Positions 6,636 to 13,296 of a DNA stretch of 16,077 bases are shown in pieces (the first letter of the stretch is position 1; each line of letters begins with the position of its first letter). This DNA comes from Rhodobacterales bacterium (GTDB taxonomy: Bacteria > Pseudomonadota > Alphaproteobacteria > Rhodobacterales > Rhodobacteraceae): assembly GCA_013298675.1 (NCBI GenBank), contig JAAFIJ010000024.1, forward strand, positions 1 to 16,077. The letters run 5' to 3'. The notes beneath the pieces were generated by a model, which was not told the DNA's origin, did not search any database, and saw only the letters and a list, made by a program, of their open reading frames with translations. The position numbers were made by a program, and so were the translations under genes.

Positions 6636-7264
6636 ACCAACGCCGACAGGCTTTGCGCCACTGCGCGGCCAAGTACCGCATGGTCGGGGGCATCGAAATG
6701 CACCCCGTCTAGCGCAGACACCTTGATGACCTGTCCTGCATCCAGATAGCCGACGCCGCGCGCGTCGGCCAAAGCACGGTAAAGGGGTGGTAGGGCTGCC
6801 GACATCGTTGCACCGCCGTAAAACTCACCGCGCAAAATCCCGACCTCGACCACTGGGGGCGGACAGATCAGCAAGACCTTGTAGCCCGCGTGACGGTCTT
6901 GCATGTCCGGCGAAAGGGCAATATCCAACAACGAGGCGATGCCCCCCATCACTCCATAAGGGTTTGATGCAAAACGCGCTTTGACATCGTTTGTCCCCAA
7001 CATGATCGTCAAGACATCAATTGGCCCGTTGCTTTCCAGCGCGATTTTCAGACCGTCTTGACCATTCATATGCTTGCCCATGATCGGGTCATCGAATTGT
7101 GCGGTACGGCCGGGCAATCCCTGTTCGAGCAGTTGCCAGCCCAGTTCACCGGCGGCAACGGTCGGCCAGCGCACGCCATCAGAAAACCGATTGTGCCCGA
7201 CAAAACTGTCCATCGGCGGGGTGCCATAGCTGTTGCTGTCGCCAAAGGTCATAAGAAGGGTCAT
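6632..7264 (-). CDS. SGNH/GDSL-type hydrolase (arylesterase / acyltransferase-like)
   Basis: 210 residues. An SGNH-fold serine esterase closest, as I recall, to the arylesterase group that includes the Mycobacterium smegmatis acyltransferase MsAcT. Block I reads TFGDSNSYG, with the nucleophile Ser10 and Asn where GDSL enzymes have Leu. EQGLPGRTAQFDDP (47-60) matches the group's 'EEGLSxRT' block. Block III is LGTNDVKA (89-96), with the oxyanion Asn92. Block V is LDGVHF (185-190), giving the Asp186-His189 pair. No signal peptide is visible, so it is probably cytoplasmic. The start is ATG 7264: AGGAG (7276-7272) lies 7 nt upstream, whereas the TTG at 7270 would sit one base from it. It is convergent with the GT2-like gene, sharing stop bases, and divergent from cnoX. 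The natural substrate is unknown; glycan deacylation is possible but unsupported. Confidence 0.88.
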   Translation of the reverse strand: MTLLMTFGDSNSYGTPPMDSFVGHNRFSDGVRWPTVAAGELGWQLLEQGLPGRTAQFDDPIMGKHMNGQDGLKIALESNGPIDVLTIMLGTNDVKARFASNPYGVMGGIASLLDIALSPDMQDRHAGYKVLLICPPPVVEVGILRGEFYGGATMSAALPPLYRALADARGVGYLDAGQVIKVSALDGVHFDAPDHAVLGRAVAQSLSALV

Positions 7265-7271
7265 GCGCAAT

Positions 7272-7276
7272 CTCCT
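7272..7276 (-). promoter_or_regulatory. Shine-Dalgarno site that sets the SGNH hydrolase start
   Basis: AGGAG on the minus strand, 7 nt before the ATG at 7264 and only one base before the alternative TTG at 7270. The spacing favours the ATG. Confidence 0.7.
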
Positions 7277-7285
7277 GTATTTCGA

Positions 7286-7313
7286 GTTCTAAGCTAGGAC
7301 CAAGCGGTCACAA
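7286..7313 (-). promoter_or_regulatory. Possible sigma-70-type promoter of the SGNH hydrolase gene
   Basis: On the minus strand TTGTGA (7313-7308) and TAGAAC (7291-7286) are separated by 16 bp. Each hexamer matches four of six consensus bases, and the pair lies about 20 bp before the start codon. It is the best pair I found in this gap, but it is weak and found by eye only. Confidence 0.3.
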
Positions 7314-7349
7314 AGAATAGCCCCTTCAAATTCCGCTTTGCGGCGCGCA

Positions 7350-7355
7350 TATATA
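7350..7355 (+). promoter_or_regulatory. Possible -10 element of the cnoX-like gene
   Basis: TATATA stands out in the GC-rich divergent gap, about 50 bp before the ATG at 7405. No good -35 hexamer lies 16-18 bp upstream; TTCAAA at 7325-7330 is the nearest candidate, with a 19 bp spacing. Confidence 0.3.
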
Positions 7356-7404
7356 GCCAAAGCGCCACTTGCGCGTTCCTTTTGCCAAGACCTACGAGGA
7401 CACC

Positions 7405-8328
7405 ATGTTCGGGACCACAACCGCCACTGCCGCCCCCACAACGACGACCGATAACGTCCTGATCAAGGACGCGACCGAAGCTACGTTTATGAAAGACGTG
7501 ATCGAGGCGTCACAACAGGTTCCGGTGATTGTTGATTTCTGGGCCCCGTGGTGCGGCCCGTGCAAAACCTTGGGGCCTGCGCTGGAAGCTGCCGTAACCG
7601 CCGCAAAGGGTCGGGTGCGGATGGTCAAGATGGATGTCGACAAGAACCAGCAAATCGCCGCCGAATTGCGCATTCAGTCTATTCCAACCGTCTATGCCTT
7701 TTACAAAGGTCAACCAATTGACGGCTTTCAAGGTGCACTTTCTGCGTCTGACTTGAAGAAATTTGTCGAAACCGTCGCCGACAAAGCAGGCCCGCCCGAC
7801 AACGGTTTGGCTGATGCGATTGACGCCGCCGAGGCGATGCTCACCGAAGGCGCGTTTGACGACGCCCGCGAGACCTTTGCGGCGATTTTGGAAGAAGAGC
7901 CTGAAAACGTCCTGGCCTACAGTGGGCTGATCCGCACGCATATCGCGATGGGTTTGCTGGACGAGGCGCAGAACTTGATTGCCGCCGCCCCTGCGAAGTT
8001 GGCCAATAGTAAGGAAATTACCTCGGCATCAGCCCAGCTGGACCTCGCCCGCCAAGCCGCCAATGCCGGGCCCGAAACCGATCTGCGCAACGCACTTGCC
8101 AAGGACCCGACCAATCGGCAGACCATGTTTGACCTTGCCGCTGCCCTGCTGGCTGCTGACAAGACCGATGAGGCGGTAGCGCTGTTGCTCGACCTCTTCA
8201 AACTTGACCGTGATTGGAATGACGGTGCGGCCAAGGCGCAACTGTTCAAGGTCTTTGACGCGCTAAAGCCGCAAGATCCGATCGTTCTGGCGGGACGCAG
8301 ACGTTTGTCGTCGATCATCTTTTCGTGA
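7405..8328 (+). CDS. cnoX: CnoX/YbbN-type co-chaperone: thioredoxin domain plus TPR-like region
   Basis: 307 residues. CnoX-family proteins hold unfolding substrates and hand them to chaperones, and those with an active thioredoxin site also reduce disulfides. After a Thr/Ala-rich N-terminus (residues 3-15) comes a thioredoxin domain (~20-125) with FWAPWCGPC, Cys50 and Cys53 both present, and the cis-proline region IQSIPTVYAFY (Pro94). The rest (~130-307) is Ala-rich helical sequence in pairs such as AEAMLTEGAFDDARETFAAI and FDLAAALLAADKTDEAVALL, the TPR-like tail of the family. Thus the redox site is complete, unlike E. coli CnoX, which has only one of the two cysteines. The start is ATG 7405, with GAGGA at 7396-7400; an in-frame TTG at 7369 adds a non-conserved stretch. 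The LON-domain gene follows after 122 bp on the same strand. Confidence 0.88.
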   Translation: MFGTTTATAAPTTTTDNVLIKDATEATFMKDVIEASQQVPVIVDFWAPWCGPCKTLGPALEAAVTAAKGRVRMVKMDVDKNQQIAAELRIQSIPTVYAFYKGQPIDGFQGALSASDLKKFVETVADKAGPPDNGLADAIDAAEAMLTEGAFDDARETFAAILEEEPENVLAYSGLIRTHIAMGLLDEAQNLIAAAPAKLANSKEITSASAQLDLARQAANAGPETDLRNALAKDPTNRQTMFDLAAALLAADKTDEAVALLLDLFKLDRDWNDGAAKAQLFKVFDALKPQDPIVLAGRRRLSSIIFS

Positions 8329-8450
8329 CAAAATCTGCTTTATCGCGTCTGAAACGTATGCTGGGTCTTTGCGAATGTGGAAACAGATATCTTCGCTTTG
8401 GGCGCAATAAAACAGTCGCTCAAATTTGAAATTCAGACTATTCTTCTTGA
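8329..8450 (+). promoter_or_regulatory. Gap before the LON-domain gene with a possible leaderless promoter
   Basis: 122 bp, more AT-rich than its surroundings, with no clear terminator for the preceding gene. It holds the 10-bp palindrome TCAAATTTGA (8420-8429). TATTCT (8439-8444) matches four of six -10 bases, and its downstream end is 6 bp from the A of the start codon, so transcription could begin at the ATG itself. No recognisable -35 accompanies it. Confidence 0.3.
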
Positions 8451-9095
8451 ATGATGAAGCTCTCCGATCTGCCAGATACCATCCCTGTGTTTCCGTTGCC
8501 CGGCGCCTTGTTGTTGCCGCGCGCACGTCTGCCTATTCACATCTTTGAACCGCGCTATCTTGCGATGTTTGATGATTGTTTCAAAACCCAAACCCGGCTG
8601 ATCGGGATGATCCAACCACGCGGTGTGCCGGGGACGGATGAAGAGCGTTTGTCCGCGATTGGCTGTGCCGGGCGGATCACGGGATTTTCTGAAACCGACG
8701 ATGGTCGCTATATGGTCACCCTGACCGGGGTGTCGCGGTTTCGCATCCGGGGCGAAGTTGAAGGGTTTACACCCTACCGTCGGTGCGACATCGACTGGCG
8801 GCCCTTTGACCGAGATCTGGGGTCTGATGAGTCTGATCCAAATTTCAACCGCCCGGCATTGATGAACTTACTTGCGCGCTATTTCCAAATGCGTGGGTTG
8901 GGCACGGATTGGTCAGGTTTGAAAGAGGCCGAGGATGAGTTGATGATCAACTCATTATCCATGCTTTTGCCGTTTACGCCCGAGGATAAACAGGCCCTGC
9001 TTGAGGCGCCATCGTTGGTCACCCGGCGAGAAACGCTGGTCACCTTGATCGAATTTGCCCTGCGCGGCAACGGCGCGGGCGAAGTGCGCCAATGA
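8451..9095 (+). CDS. Stand-alone LON substrate-binding (N-terminal) domain protein
   Basis: 214 residues matching the N-terminal substrate-binding domain of Lon protease without the AAA+ or peptidase parts. The diagnostic motifs are at the start: PVFPLPGALLLP (12-23) and LPIHIFEPRYLAMF (27-40). IGCAGRITGF (70-79) and a central YMVTLTGVSRFRI stretch follow, then the helical C-terminal half ending ETLVTLIEFAL. Proteins of this kind are common in Alphaproteobacteria; the exact function is not established. The start is forced: an in-frame TGA lies directly before ATG 8451 (ATG 8454 is the only close alternative), and no Shine-Dalgarno site precedes either. The stop overlaps the Trm112-family start by 4 bp, so the two are translationally coupled. 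Confidence 0.9.
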   Translation: MMKLSDLPDTIPVFPLPGALLLPRARLPIHIFEPRYLAMFDDCFKTQTRLIGMIQPRGVPGTDEERLSAIGCAGRITGFSETDDGRYMVTLTGVSRFRIRGEVEGFTPYRRCDIDWRPFDRDLGSDESDPNFNRPALMNLLARYFQMRGLGTDWSGLKEAEDELMINSLSMLLPFTPEDKQALLEAPSLVTRRETLVTLIEFALRGNGAGEVRQ

Positions 9096-9274
9096 CCGAA
9101 CAGGCATCCATTGACAGGCGGATGCTAGAGGCACTGGTGTGCCCCTTGACGCATGGGACGTTGGTCTACAGCGCCGAAAAGTCTGAATTGGTGTCAAGAT
9201 CGGCCAAACTTGCCTTTCCCATTCGCGACGGCATCCCGATCATGTTGGTCAGCGAAGCGCGCGAAATCGATTGA
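9092..9274 (+). CDS. Trm112-family small protein (YcaR/UPF0434-like)
   Basis: 60 residues, a complete member of the Trm112 family of small proteins. In eukaryotes and archaea Trm112 activates methyltransferases for tRNA, rRNA and release factors; the bacterial role is less clear. The family pattern is plain: MLEALVCPLTHGTLVY (11-26), then AFPIRDGIPIMLVSEAR (41-57). Only one cysteine is seen (Cys17), as in many bacterial members, so this is not a sign of damage. The ATG lies within the last codons of the LON-domain gene (ATGA overlap), and no independent ribosome site stands out. The gene is convergent with the UbiH-type hydroxylase. Confidence 0.92.
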   Translation: MTEQASIDRRMLEALVCPLTHGTLVYSAEKSELVSRSAKLAFPIRDGIPIMLVSEAREID

Positions 9275-9298
9275 CTCAATCAGGTCCGCTTTGGCCAG
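9275..9298. other. Short convergent junction without visible terminator
   Basis: 24 bp between the Trm112-family stop and the hydroxylase stop. It contains no GC-rich hairpin with a T run on either strand, so each gene must end by Rho-dependent termination or run into the other. Confidence 0.4.
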
Positions 9299-10528
9299 TT
9301 AAATCGCACGCCCTGCCAACAATCGCGGCAATTCTCCGGTCAGGCCAGCGGCTTGGCGCATGAAACCCCGGCGCAGACCGGGAACAGCATTCACCACCCC
9401 CAGCCCCAGATCACGCCCAGCACGCAGGATTGGATTGTCGTTTGAAAACAGCTTATTTACTGCATCCATACCCAAGGCCATCGCGGTGTTGTCAAACCTA
9501 CGCCAACGTTGATACCGATCAAGGACGTCAATCGCACCGATGTCTTCGCCGCGACGGGCGGCCTCTACCAAGACTTGCGCCAAAGCACCGACATCCCGCA
9601 GCCCAAGGTTCAACCCCTGCCCGGCAATAGGGTGCACACCATGCGCCGCATCGCCGACAAGGGCCAATCGCGGCATCACGAAACGTTCGGCCAAGGACAG
9701 CGACAAGGGATAGGTAAACCTGTCGCCCGCCAACGCAATCTCACCCAGAAAATCACCAAAGCGGGGGCGAAGGGCATGCAAATAGTCGGTATCGGTCAGG
9801 CCTTGTATGGCGGCGGCGGCGGTTGCATCCTCGCTCCACACGATAGAGGAATGATGCCCCCCCGCCAGCGGCAAAATTGCCAAGGGGCCGGACGGCATAA
9901 AGAACTGATGTGCGGTCCCGCCATGCGGCGACGCATGATGCACGGCCGTGACAAGCGCCGTTTGACCATAGCCCCAGCCTTGCCGCGCGATGCCCGCCCG
10001 ACTGGCCACACCTGACCCACGTCCATCGCAGCCAATCAGCACGCGACCCGTCACCGTTTTGCCAGAGGCCAGTGTCACCGATGCGCCTTGCGTGGTGATC
10101 TCTTGCGCCACGACACCATCCCCAAACAACGCGGTTGTGCCCGGTGTGCGTTGCACCGCATCCATCAAGGCGCGGTACAAAAACCGATCCTCTGCCATAA
10201 AGCCCATCGGGCCTTCTTCCATTTCGGCATGATCAAAGGTCAGGAAAAACGGCGCGGGGCCTTGGCCTGACAGTCCGTCACTCGCGGTGATCTTGAGGAT
10301 CGGCTGTACTTTATCTGCGATACCCGCCCACACGCCAATGCCTTGCAACAAACGTTTAGAGGCGATGGCCAATGCATAGGCACGGCCGTCAAAGCCCGCC
10401 TCCGCCCGGGGCGCCACCGCGCGCGCATCAATGATCACGGATGTCAGCCCGCCACCCGCCAAGGCCAATGCCAATGCCGGGCCATTCAGCCCGCCACCAA
10501 CGATCACAATATCCGCATCATATGACAT
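9299..10528 (-). CDS. FAD-dependent hydroxylase, UbiH/UbiF/VisC/COQ6 family (ubiquinone biosynthesis)
   Basis: 409 residues. A flavin monooxygenase that hydroxylates the aromatic ring of a ubiquinone precursor, probably in a membrane-associated complex. Residues 7-18 are the FAD-binding VIVGGGLNGPAL. LIGCDGRGSGVASRAGI (164-180) is the DG motif, and ALVGDAAHGVHPIAGQGLNLGLRDV (289-313) is the GD motif plus the QGLNLGLRD signature of the UbiH/COQ6 family. The C-terminal DNTAMALGMDAVNKLFSNDNP (346-366) also fits this group. The start is ATG 10528, where the Rossmann fold begins; the frame stays open upstream into the amidase gene, but that part carries no family sequence. Which ring position it hydroxylates (UbiH, UbiF or the broader UbiL type of Alphaproteobacteria) cannot be told here. 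It is divergent from the amidase gene. Confidence 0.92.
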   Translation of the reverse strand: MSYDADIVIVGGGLNGPALALALAGGGLTSVIIDARAVAPRAEAGFDGRAYALAIASKRLLQGIGVWAGIADKVQPILKITASDGLSGQGPAPFFLTFDHAEMEEGPMGFMAEDRFLYRALMDAVQRTPGTTALFGDGVVAQEITTQGASVTLASGKTVTGRVLIGCDGRGSGVASRAGIARQGWGYGQTALVTAVHHASPHGGTAHQFFMPSGPLAILPLAGGHHSSIVWSEDATAAAAIQGLTDTDYLHALRPRFGDFLGEIALAGDRFTYPLSLSLAERFVMPRLALVGDAAHGVHPIAGQGLNLGLRDVGALAQVLVEAARRGEDIGAIDVLDRYQRWRRFDNTAMALGMDAVNKLFSNDNPILRAGRDLGLGVVNAVPGLRRGFMRQAAGLTGELPRLLAGRAI

Positions 10529-10621
10529 GCGCCAAGTATGCCCGCTCGGGCGGGATTGTCCATGCGCTGCCTTGTCGCTAGCTTGAACCATATCGCCAGC
10601 CTGCACCAAACGGAGAGTGTG
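10529..10621. promoter_or_regulatory. Divergent gap between hydroxylase and amidase genes
   Basis: 93 bp that should hold promoters for both genes. A perfect CCCGC-TCGG-GCGGG inverted repeat (10541-10554) lies just upstream of the hydroxylase start. For the amidase, TTGTCC (10557-10562) and TAGCTT (10580-10585) are 17 bp apart, but the match is poor (four and three of six). GGAG at 10612-10615, 6 nt before ATG 10622, is a good ribosome site and fixes the amidase start. Confidence 0.35.
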
Positions 10622-11953
10622 ATGAGCAAAATCTGGTCCAATATGACGGCGGCCGATCTTGGCCGCGAAATCGGCAAGGGTCGCATCAATCCGGTGGAAC
10701 TGGCAGAGTTCTTTTTGGACAAGATCGCAGGGCATCCGATGGCCGATCGTATCTATGCGCGGACGACAGCCGCTCGTGCCCGGGGAGAGGCGATGGGTGC
10801 TGCAAGGCGCAGCAAAATGGGCATGCGGCAGGGCATTTTGGACGGTGTTCCGATCAACTGGAAAGATCTTTTCGACACCGCCGGCACAGCAACAGAGGCG
10901 GGATCTGCGCTGCTGAAAAACCGCGTGCCGCTGATGGATGCGCAGGTTTTGCAAACCGCCACGCGTGAGGGGCTGGTGTGTCTTGGCAAAACCCATATGT
11001 CAGAACTGGCGTTTTCTGGCCTTGGTTTGAATCCCGTCACAGCGACACCGCCGTGCATCAATGACGAGGCGGCGGTATCTGGGGGGTCGTCCTCGGGTGC
11101 TGCGGCATCGGTGGCGTATGGGCTTGCGCCTGCGGCCATCGGGTCTGATACGGGCGGATCGGTGCGCATTCCAGCGGCGTGGAATGATCTGGTGGGGTTG
11201 AAAACCACCTCTGGAAGGTTGTCGCTTAAGGGTGTTGTGCCCTTGTGTGAGCGGTTTGATACCGTGGGTCCCCTTGCCCATTCGGTTGAGGATTGTGCCC
11301 TGCTTCTGGCGGCGTTAGAGGGGCGCAAGCCCATGGATTTGCGAGAAACTTCCATCGCTAACGCGCGGTTTCTGGTGCTGGAAACCACAGCCCTTGATGG
11401 GTTGCGTGACCGTCCTGCAAAAGGGTTTGAAGATGCGCTGTCGCGCCTTTCAAAGACCGGGGCGCGGATCACCCACGGCGCGATTCCCGAAGTAACCGAA
11501 GCGATGGCGCTTGCAGGCATTTTGTTCACTGCAGAGGCTTACGGCATTTGGCGTACCACGATTGAGGCGGCGCCAGACAAGCTATTTCCGCGGATTCTCG
11601 AACGCTTTCGCTCTGGTGGCTCGATTTCAGCGTCTGATTATGTCGCGGGTTGGCGACGGCTAGGGGTGCTGCGTGACCTCTGGGCCGAAAAAACCGCCGG
11701 CTATGACGCCGTTTTGGTACCGACCTCTCCTATTTTGCCGCCCAATGCCGAACGTTTATTGACCGATGACGACTATTACGTCAGTGAAAATCTTCTGGCC
11801 CTGCGCAACACGCGGATCGGCAATATGATGAACCAATGCGTGCTGACTCTGCCCACAAATCAGCCATCTTGCGGTATTTCCATCATGTGCCCCCCTCACA
11901 ATGAAGAACGGCTTTTGCGCATCGGGTTGGCCGCTGAACGCGCGCTGACCTGA
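10622..11953 (+). CDS. Amidase-signature (AS) family enzyme
   Basis: 443 residues. An amidase-signature hydrolase with a Ser-cisSer-Lys triad: Lys81 in INWKDLFDTAGTATEAGS, the Gly/Ser-rich SGGSSSGAAASVAYGLAPAAIGSDTGGSVRIPA (153-185) with cis-Ser156 and nucleophile Ser180, then GLKTTSGRLSLKGV (192-205) and DTVGPLAHSVED (213-224). All signature elements are intact and the length is typical. The start MSKIWSNMTAADLG is set by GGAG 6 nt upstream; an in-frame upstream stretch from 10538 lacks family features. AS enzymes include GatA, indole-acetamide hydrolases and many amidases of unknown substrate. There are no gatB/gatC genes beside it and the sequence is not especially GatA-like, so I do not call it a transamidosome subunit. 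The aminotransferase follows after 152 bp. Confidence 0.92.
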   Translation: MSKIWSNMTAADLGREIGKGRINPVELAEFFLDKIAGHPMADRIYARTTAARARGEAMGAARRSKMGMRQGILDGVPINWKDLFDTAGTATEAGSALLKNRVPLMDAQVLQTATREGLVCLGKTHMSELAFSGLGLNPVTATPPCINDEAAVSGGSSSGAAASVAYGLAPAAIGSDTGGSVRIPAAWNDLVGLKTTSGRLSLKGVVPLCERFDTVGPLAHSVEDCALLLAALEGRKPMDLRETSIANARFLVLETTALDGLRDRPAKGFEDALSRLSKTGARITHGAIPEVTEAMALAGILFTAEAYGIWRTTIEAAPDKLFPRILERFRSGGSISASDYVAGWRRLGVLRDLWAEKTAGYDAVLVPTSPILPPNAERLLTDDDYYVSENLLALRNTRIGNMMNQCVLTLPTNQPSCGISIMCPPHNEERLLRIGLAAERALT

Positions 11954-12105
11954 GAAGACGCTCACCCTTGCCCGCAACAGGGACGAAAAAGACACAATTT
12001 CTCTGCCCAAGCCACAGGTTCCACAGGGTTTTTCTGGACCAAGCCCCCCCAAGCGGGTAACGTCTTTGATAAGCGGGGCGAAATGATCCCGAGGATGAGG
12101 CAGTC
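11954..12105 (+). other. Gap between amidase and aminotransferase genes
   Basis: 152 bp on the plus strand. Seen: two copies of CCACAGG 9 bp apart (12012-12018 and 12021-12027) followed by a short T run (12029-12033), which does not form a strong stem. A good ribosome site, TGAGG at 12096-12100, stands 5 nt before ATG 12106. No convincing promoter or terminator. It is long enough to hold a promoter for the aminotransferase-ftsK pair. Confidence 0.4.
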
Positions 12106-13284
12106 ATGGCGTTTCCAGAGCGGTTTTCGAACCTGCCGGATTATGCGTTTCCGCGTTTGCGGAAGCTGCTGGATGCGCATGTGCCCGGCGGCCCCCAAAT
12201 TTCGATGACCATTGGCGAGCCGCGCCACCCGATGCCAGATTTCGTCGGTCAGGTTTTGGCGGACAGCATTGCTGATTTTGCCGTCTATCCACCAAACGAC
12301 GGGACGCCCGAACTTTTGTCGGCGATTTCGGCATGGATCCAGCGTCGCTATGCTGTGACGCTGGATCACGACCGCTTGATGGTTCTGAATGGAACCCGTG
12401 AAGGACTTTACAACGCCTGTATCGCGCTGTGCCCGGAACAAAAAAACGGCAAAACGCCGGTGGTTTTGATGCCAAATCCGTTTTATCAGGTCTATGCCGT
12501 GGCCGCGTTGACGGTGGGGGCAGAGCCGGTTTACGTGCCCGCCACGGCCGCGACAGGGTTTCTGCCCGATTACGCCAGCTTATCTGCCGACGTGCTGGAC
12601 CGAACAACCATTGCTTATATCTGCTCACCCGCAAACCCGCAGGGCGCGGTCGCGAGTTCGGAATATTGGGCCACTCTGCTTGCCCTAGCCGAAAAGCACG
12701 ATTTCATCATTTTCGCTGATGAATGCTATTCCGAAATCTGGCGCAGCGCGCCCCCTGTGGGCATTTTGGACGTGGCCCAAAGGGTTGGCGCAAATCCTGA
12801 ACGCGTGTTCGCGTTCCACTCTTTGTCCAAACGGTCCAACCTGCCGGGGCTTCGGTCTGGGTTTGTGGCGGGCGGGACGCAAGGCATTGCCCGTATCCGC
12901 AAGCTGCGGTCCTTCGCCGGTGCGCCTTTGCCGCTTGCCTTGCAACGCGTGGCCGAAAGGGCATGGTCGGATGAGGCGCATGTCACGGCGAGCCTCGCGC
13001 TTTACCAAGACAAATTCCGCGCCGCGAATGAGATTTTTGCCGGCCTTCAGGGGTATGAGTGTCCCGAGGGTGGGTTCTTTTTATGGCTGCCCGTTGATGA
13101 CGGCGAAACAGCCGCGCTGAAACTGTGGCAAGCCACGGGCGTCAAAGTGCTGCCCGGGGCCTATCTTTCGCGTGATGCGGACGGACAAAATCCCGGAAAA
13201 GCCTATATTCGGGTCGCACTTGTGGCCCCAAAACAAGAAATGCAGCGCGGGCTGATCCAGCTTCGTGATTGCCTCTACAGTTGA
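12106..13284 (+). CDS. dapC: PLP-dependent class I/II aminotransferase, DapC-like (N-succinyl-diaminopimelate aminotransferase)
   Basis: 392 residues. A fold-type I aminotransferase; DapC converts N-succinyl-2-amino-6-ketopimelate to N-succinyl-LL-diaminopimelate, supplying lysine and peptidoglycan. Visible PLP site: YPPNDGTPELLSAI (61-74), NGTREGLYNA (95-104), the PNPFYQVY block (123-130), SPANPQG with Asn177, FADECYSE with Asp205 and Tyr208, and SLSKRSNLPGLRSGF with the Schiff-base Lys242. Arg369 in AYIRVAL would bind the substrate carboxylate. The HSLSKRSN-PG-RSGF form is the one I associate with DapC-type enzymes; other N-acyl-DAP or aspartate-type aminotransferases remain possible. The start has TGAGG 5 nt upstream. 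ftsK starts 12 bp after its stop, and the ftsK ribosome site overlaps the stop codon, so the two are likely co-transcribed. Confidence 0.88.
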   Translation: MAFPERFSNLPDYAFPRLRKLLDAHVPGGPQISMTIGEPRHPMPDFVGQVLADSIADFAVYPPNDGTPELLSAISAWIQRRYAVTLDHDRLMVLNGTREGLYNACIALCPEQKNGKTPVVLMPNPFYQVYAVAALTVGAEPVYVPATAATGFLPDYASLSADVLDRTTIAYICSPANPQGAVASSEYWATLLALAEKHDFIIFADECYSEIWRSAPPVGILDVAQRVGANPERVFAFHSLSKRSNLPGLRSGFVAGGTQGIARIRKLRSFAGAPLPLALQRVAERAWSDEAHVTASLALYQDKFRAANEIFAGLQGYECPEGGFFLWLPVDDGETAALKLWQATGVKVLPGAYLSRDADGQNPGKAYIRVALVAPKQEMQRGLIQLRDCLYS

Positions 13285-13296
13285 GGACAGATTAAC

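Noticed and set aside
8420..8429. Perfect 10-bp palindrome TCAAATTTGA as a regulator site.
   Set aside because: It is short, low in complexity and single-copy as far as I could see; chance is a fair explanation in an AT-rich gap.
9092..9274. Trm112-family gene considered as possibly decayed because only one cysteine remains.
   Set aside because: Bacterial YcaR-like members often keep a single CP motif, and the FPIRDGIPIML block is fully intact.
10541..10554. CCCGC-TCGG-GCGGG hairpin as a terminator or riboswitch piece.
   Set aside because: There is no T run on either strand, it sits in a divergent gap where no gene ends, and a 5-bp GC stem is unremarkable here.
10529..10996. In-frame upstream extension of the UbiH-type hydroxylase by about 156 codons, overlapping the amidase gene.
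   Set aside because: The Rossmann fold starts within ten residues of the ATG at 10528, the extension has no family sequence, and it lies antisense to the well supported amidase N-terminus.
10622..11953. Amidase as GatA of the Asp/Glu-tRNA amidotransferase.
   Set aside because: No gatB or gatC is adjacent and the sequence fits the general amidase-signature group; the signature residues alone do not identify GatA.
12012..12033. Tandem CCACAGG repeats followed by a T run as an intrinsic terminator of the amidase gene.
   Set aside because: The repeats are direct, not inverted, and no stable stem precedes the T run.
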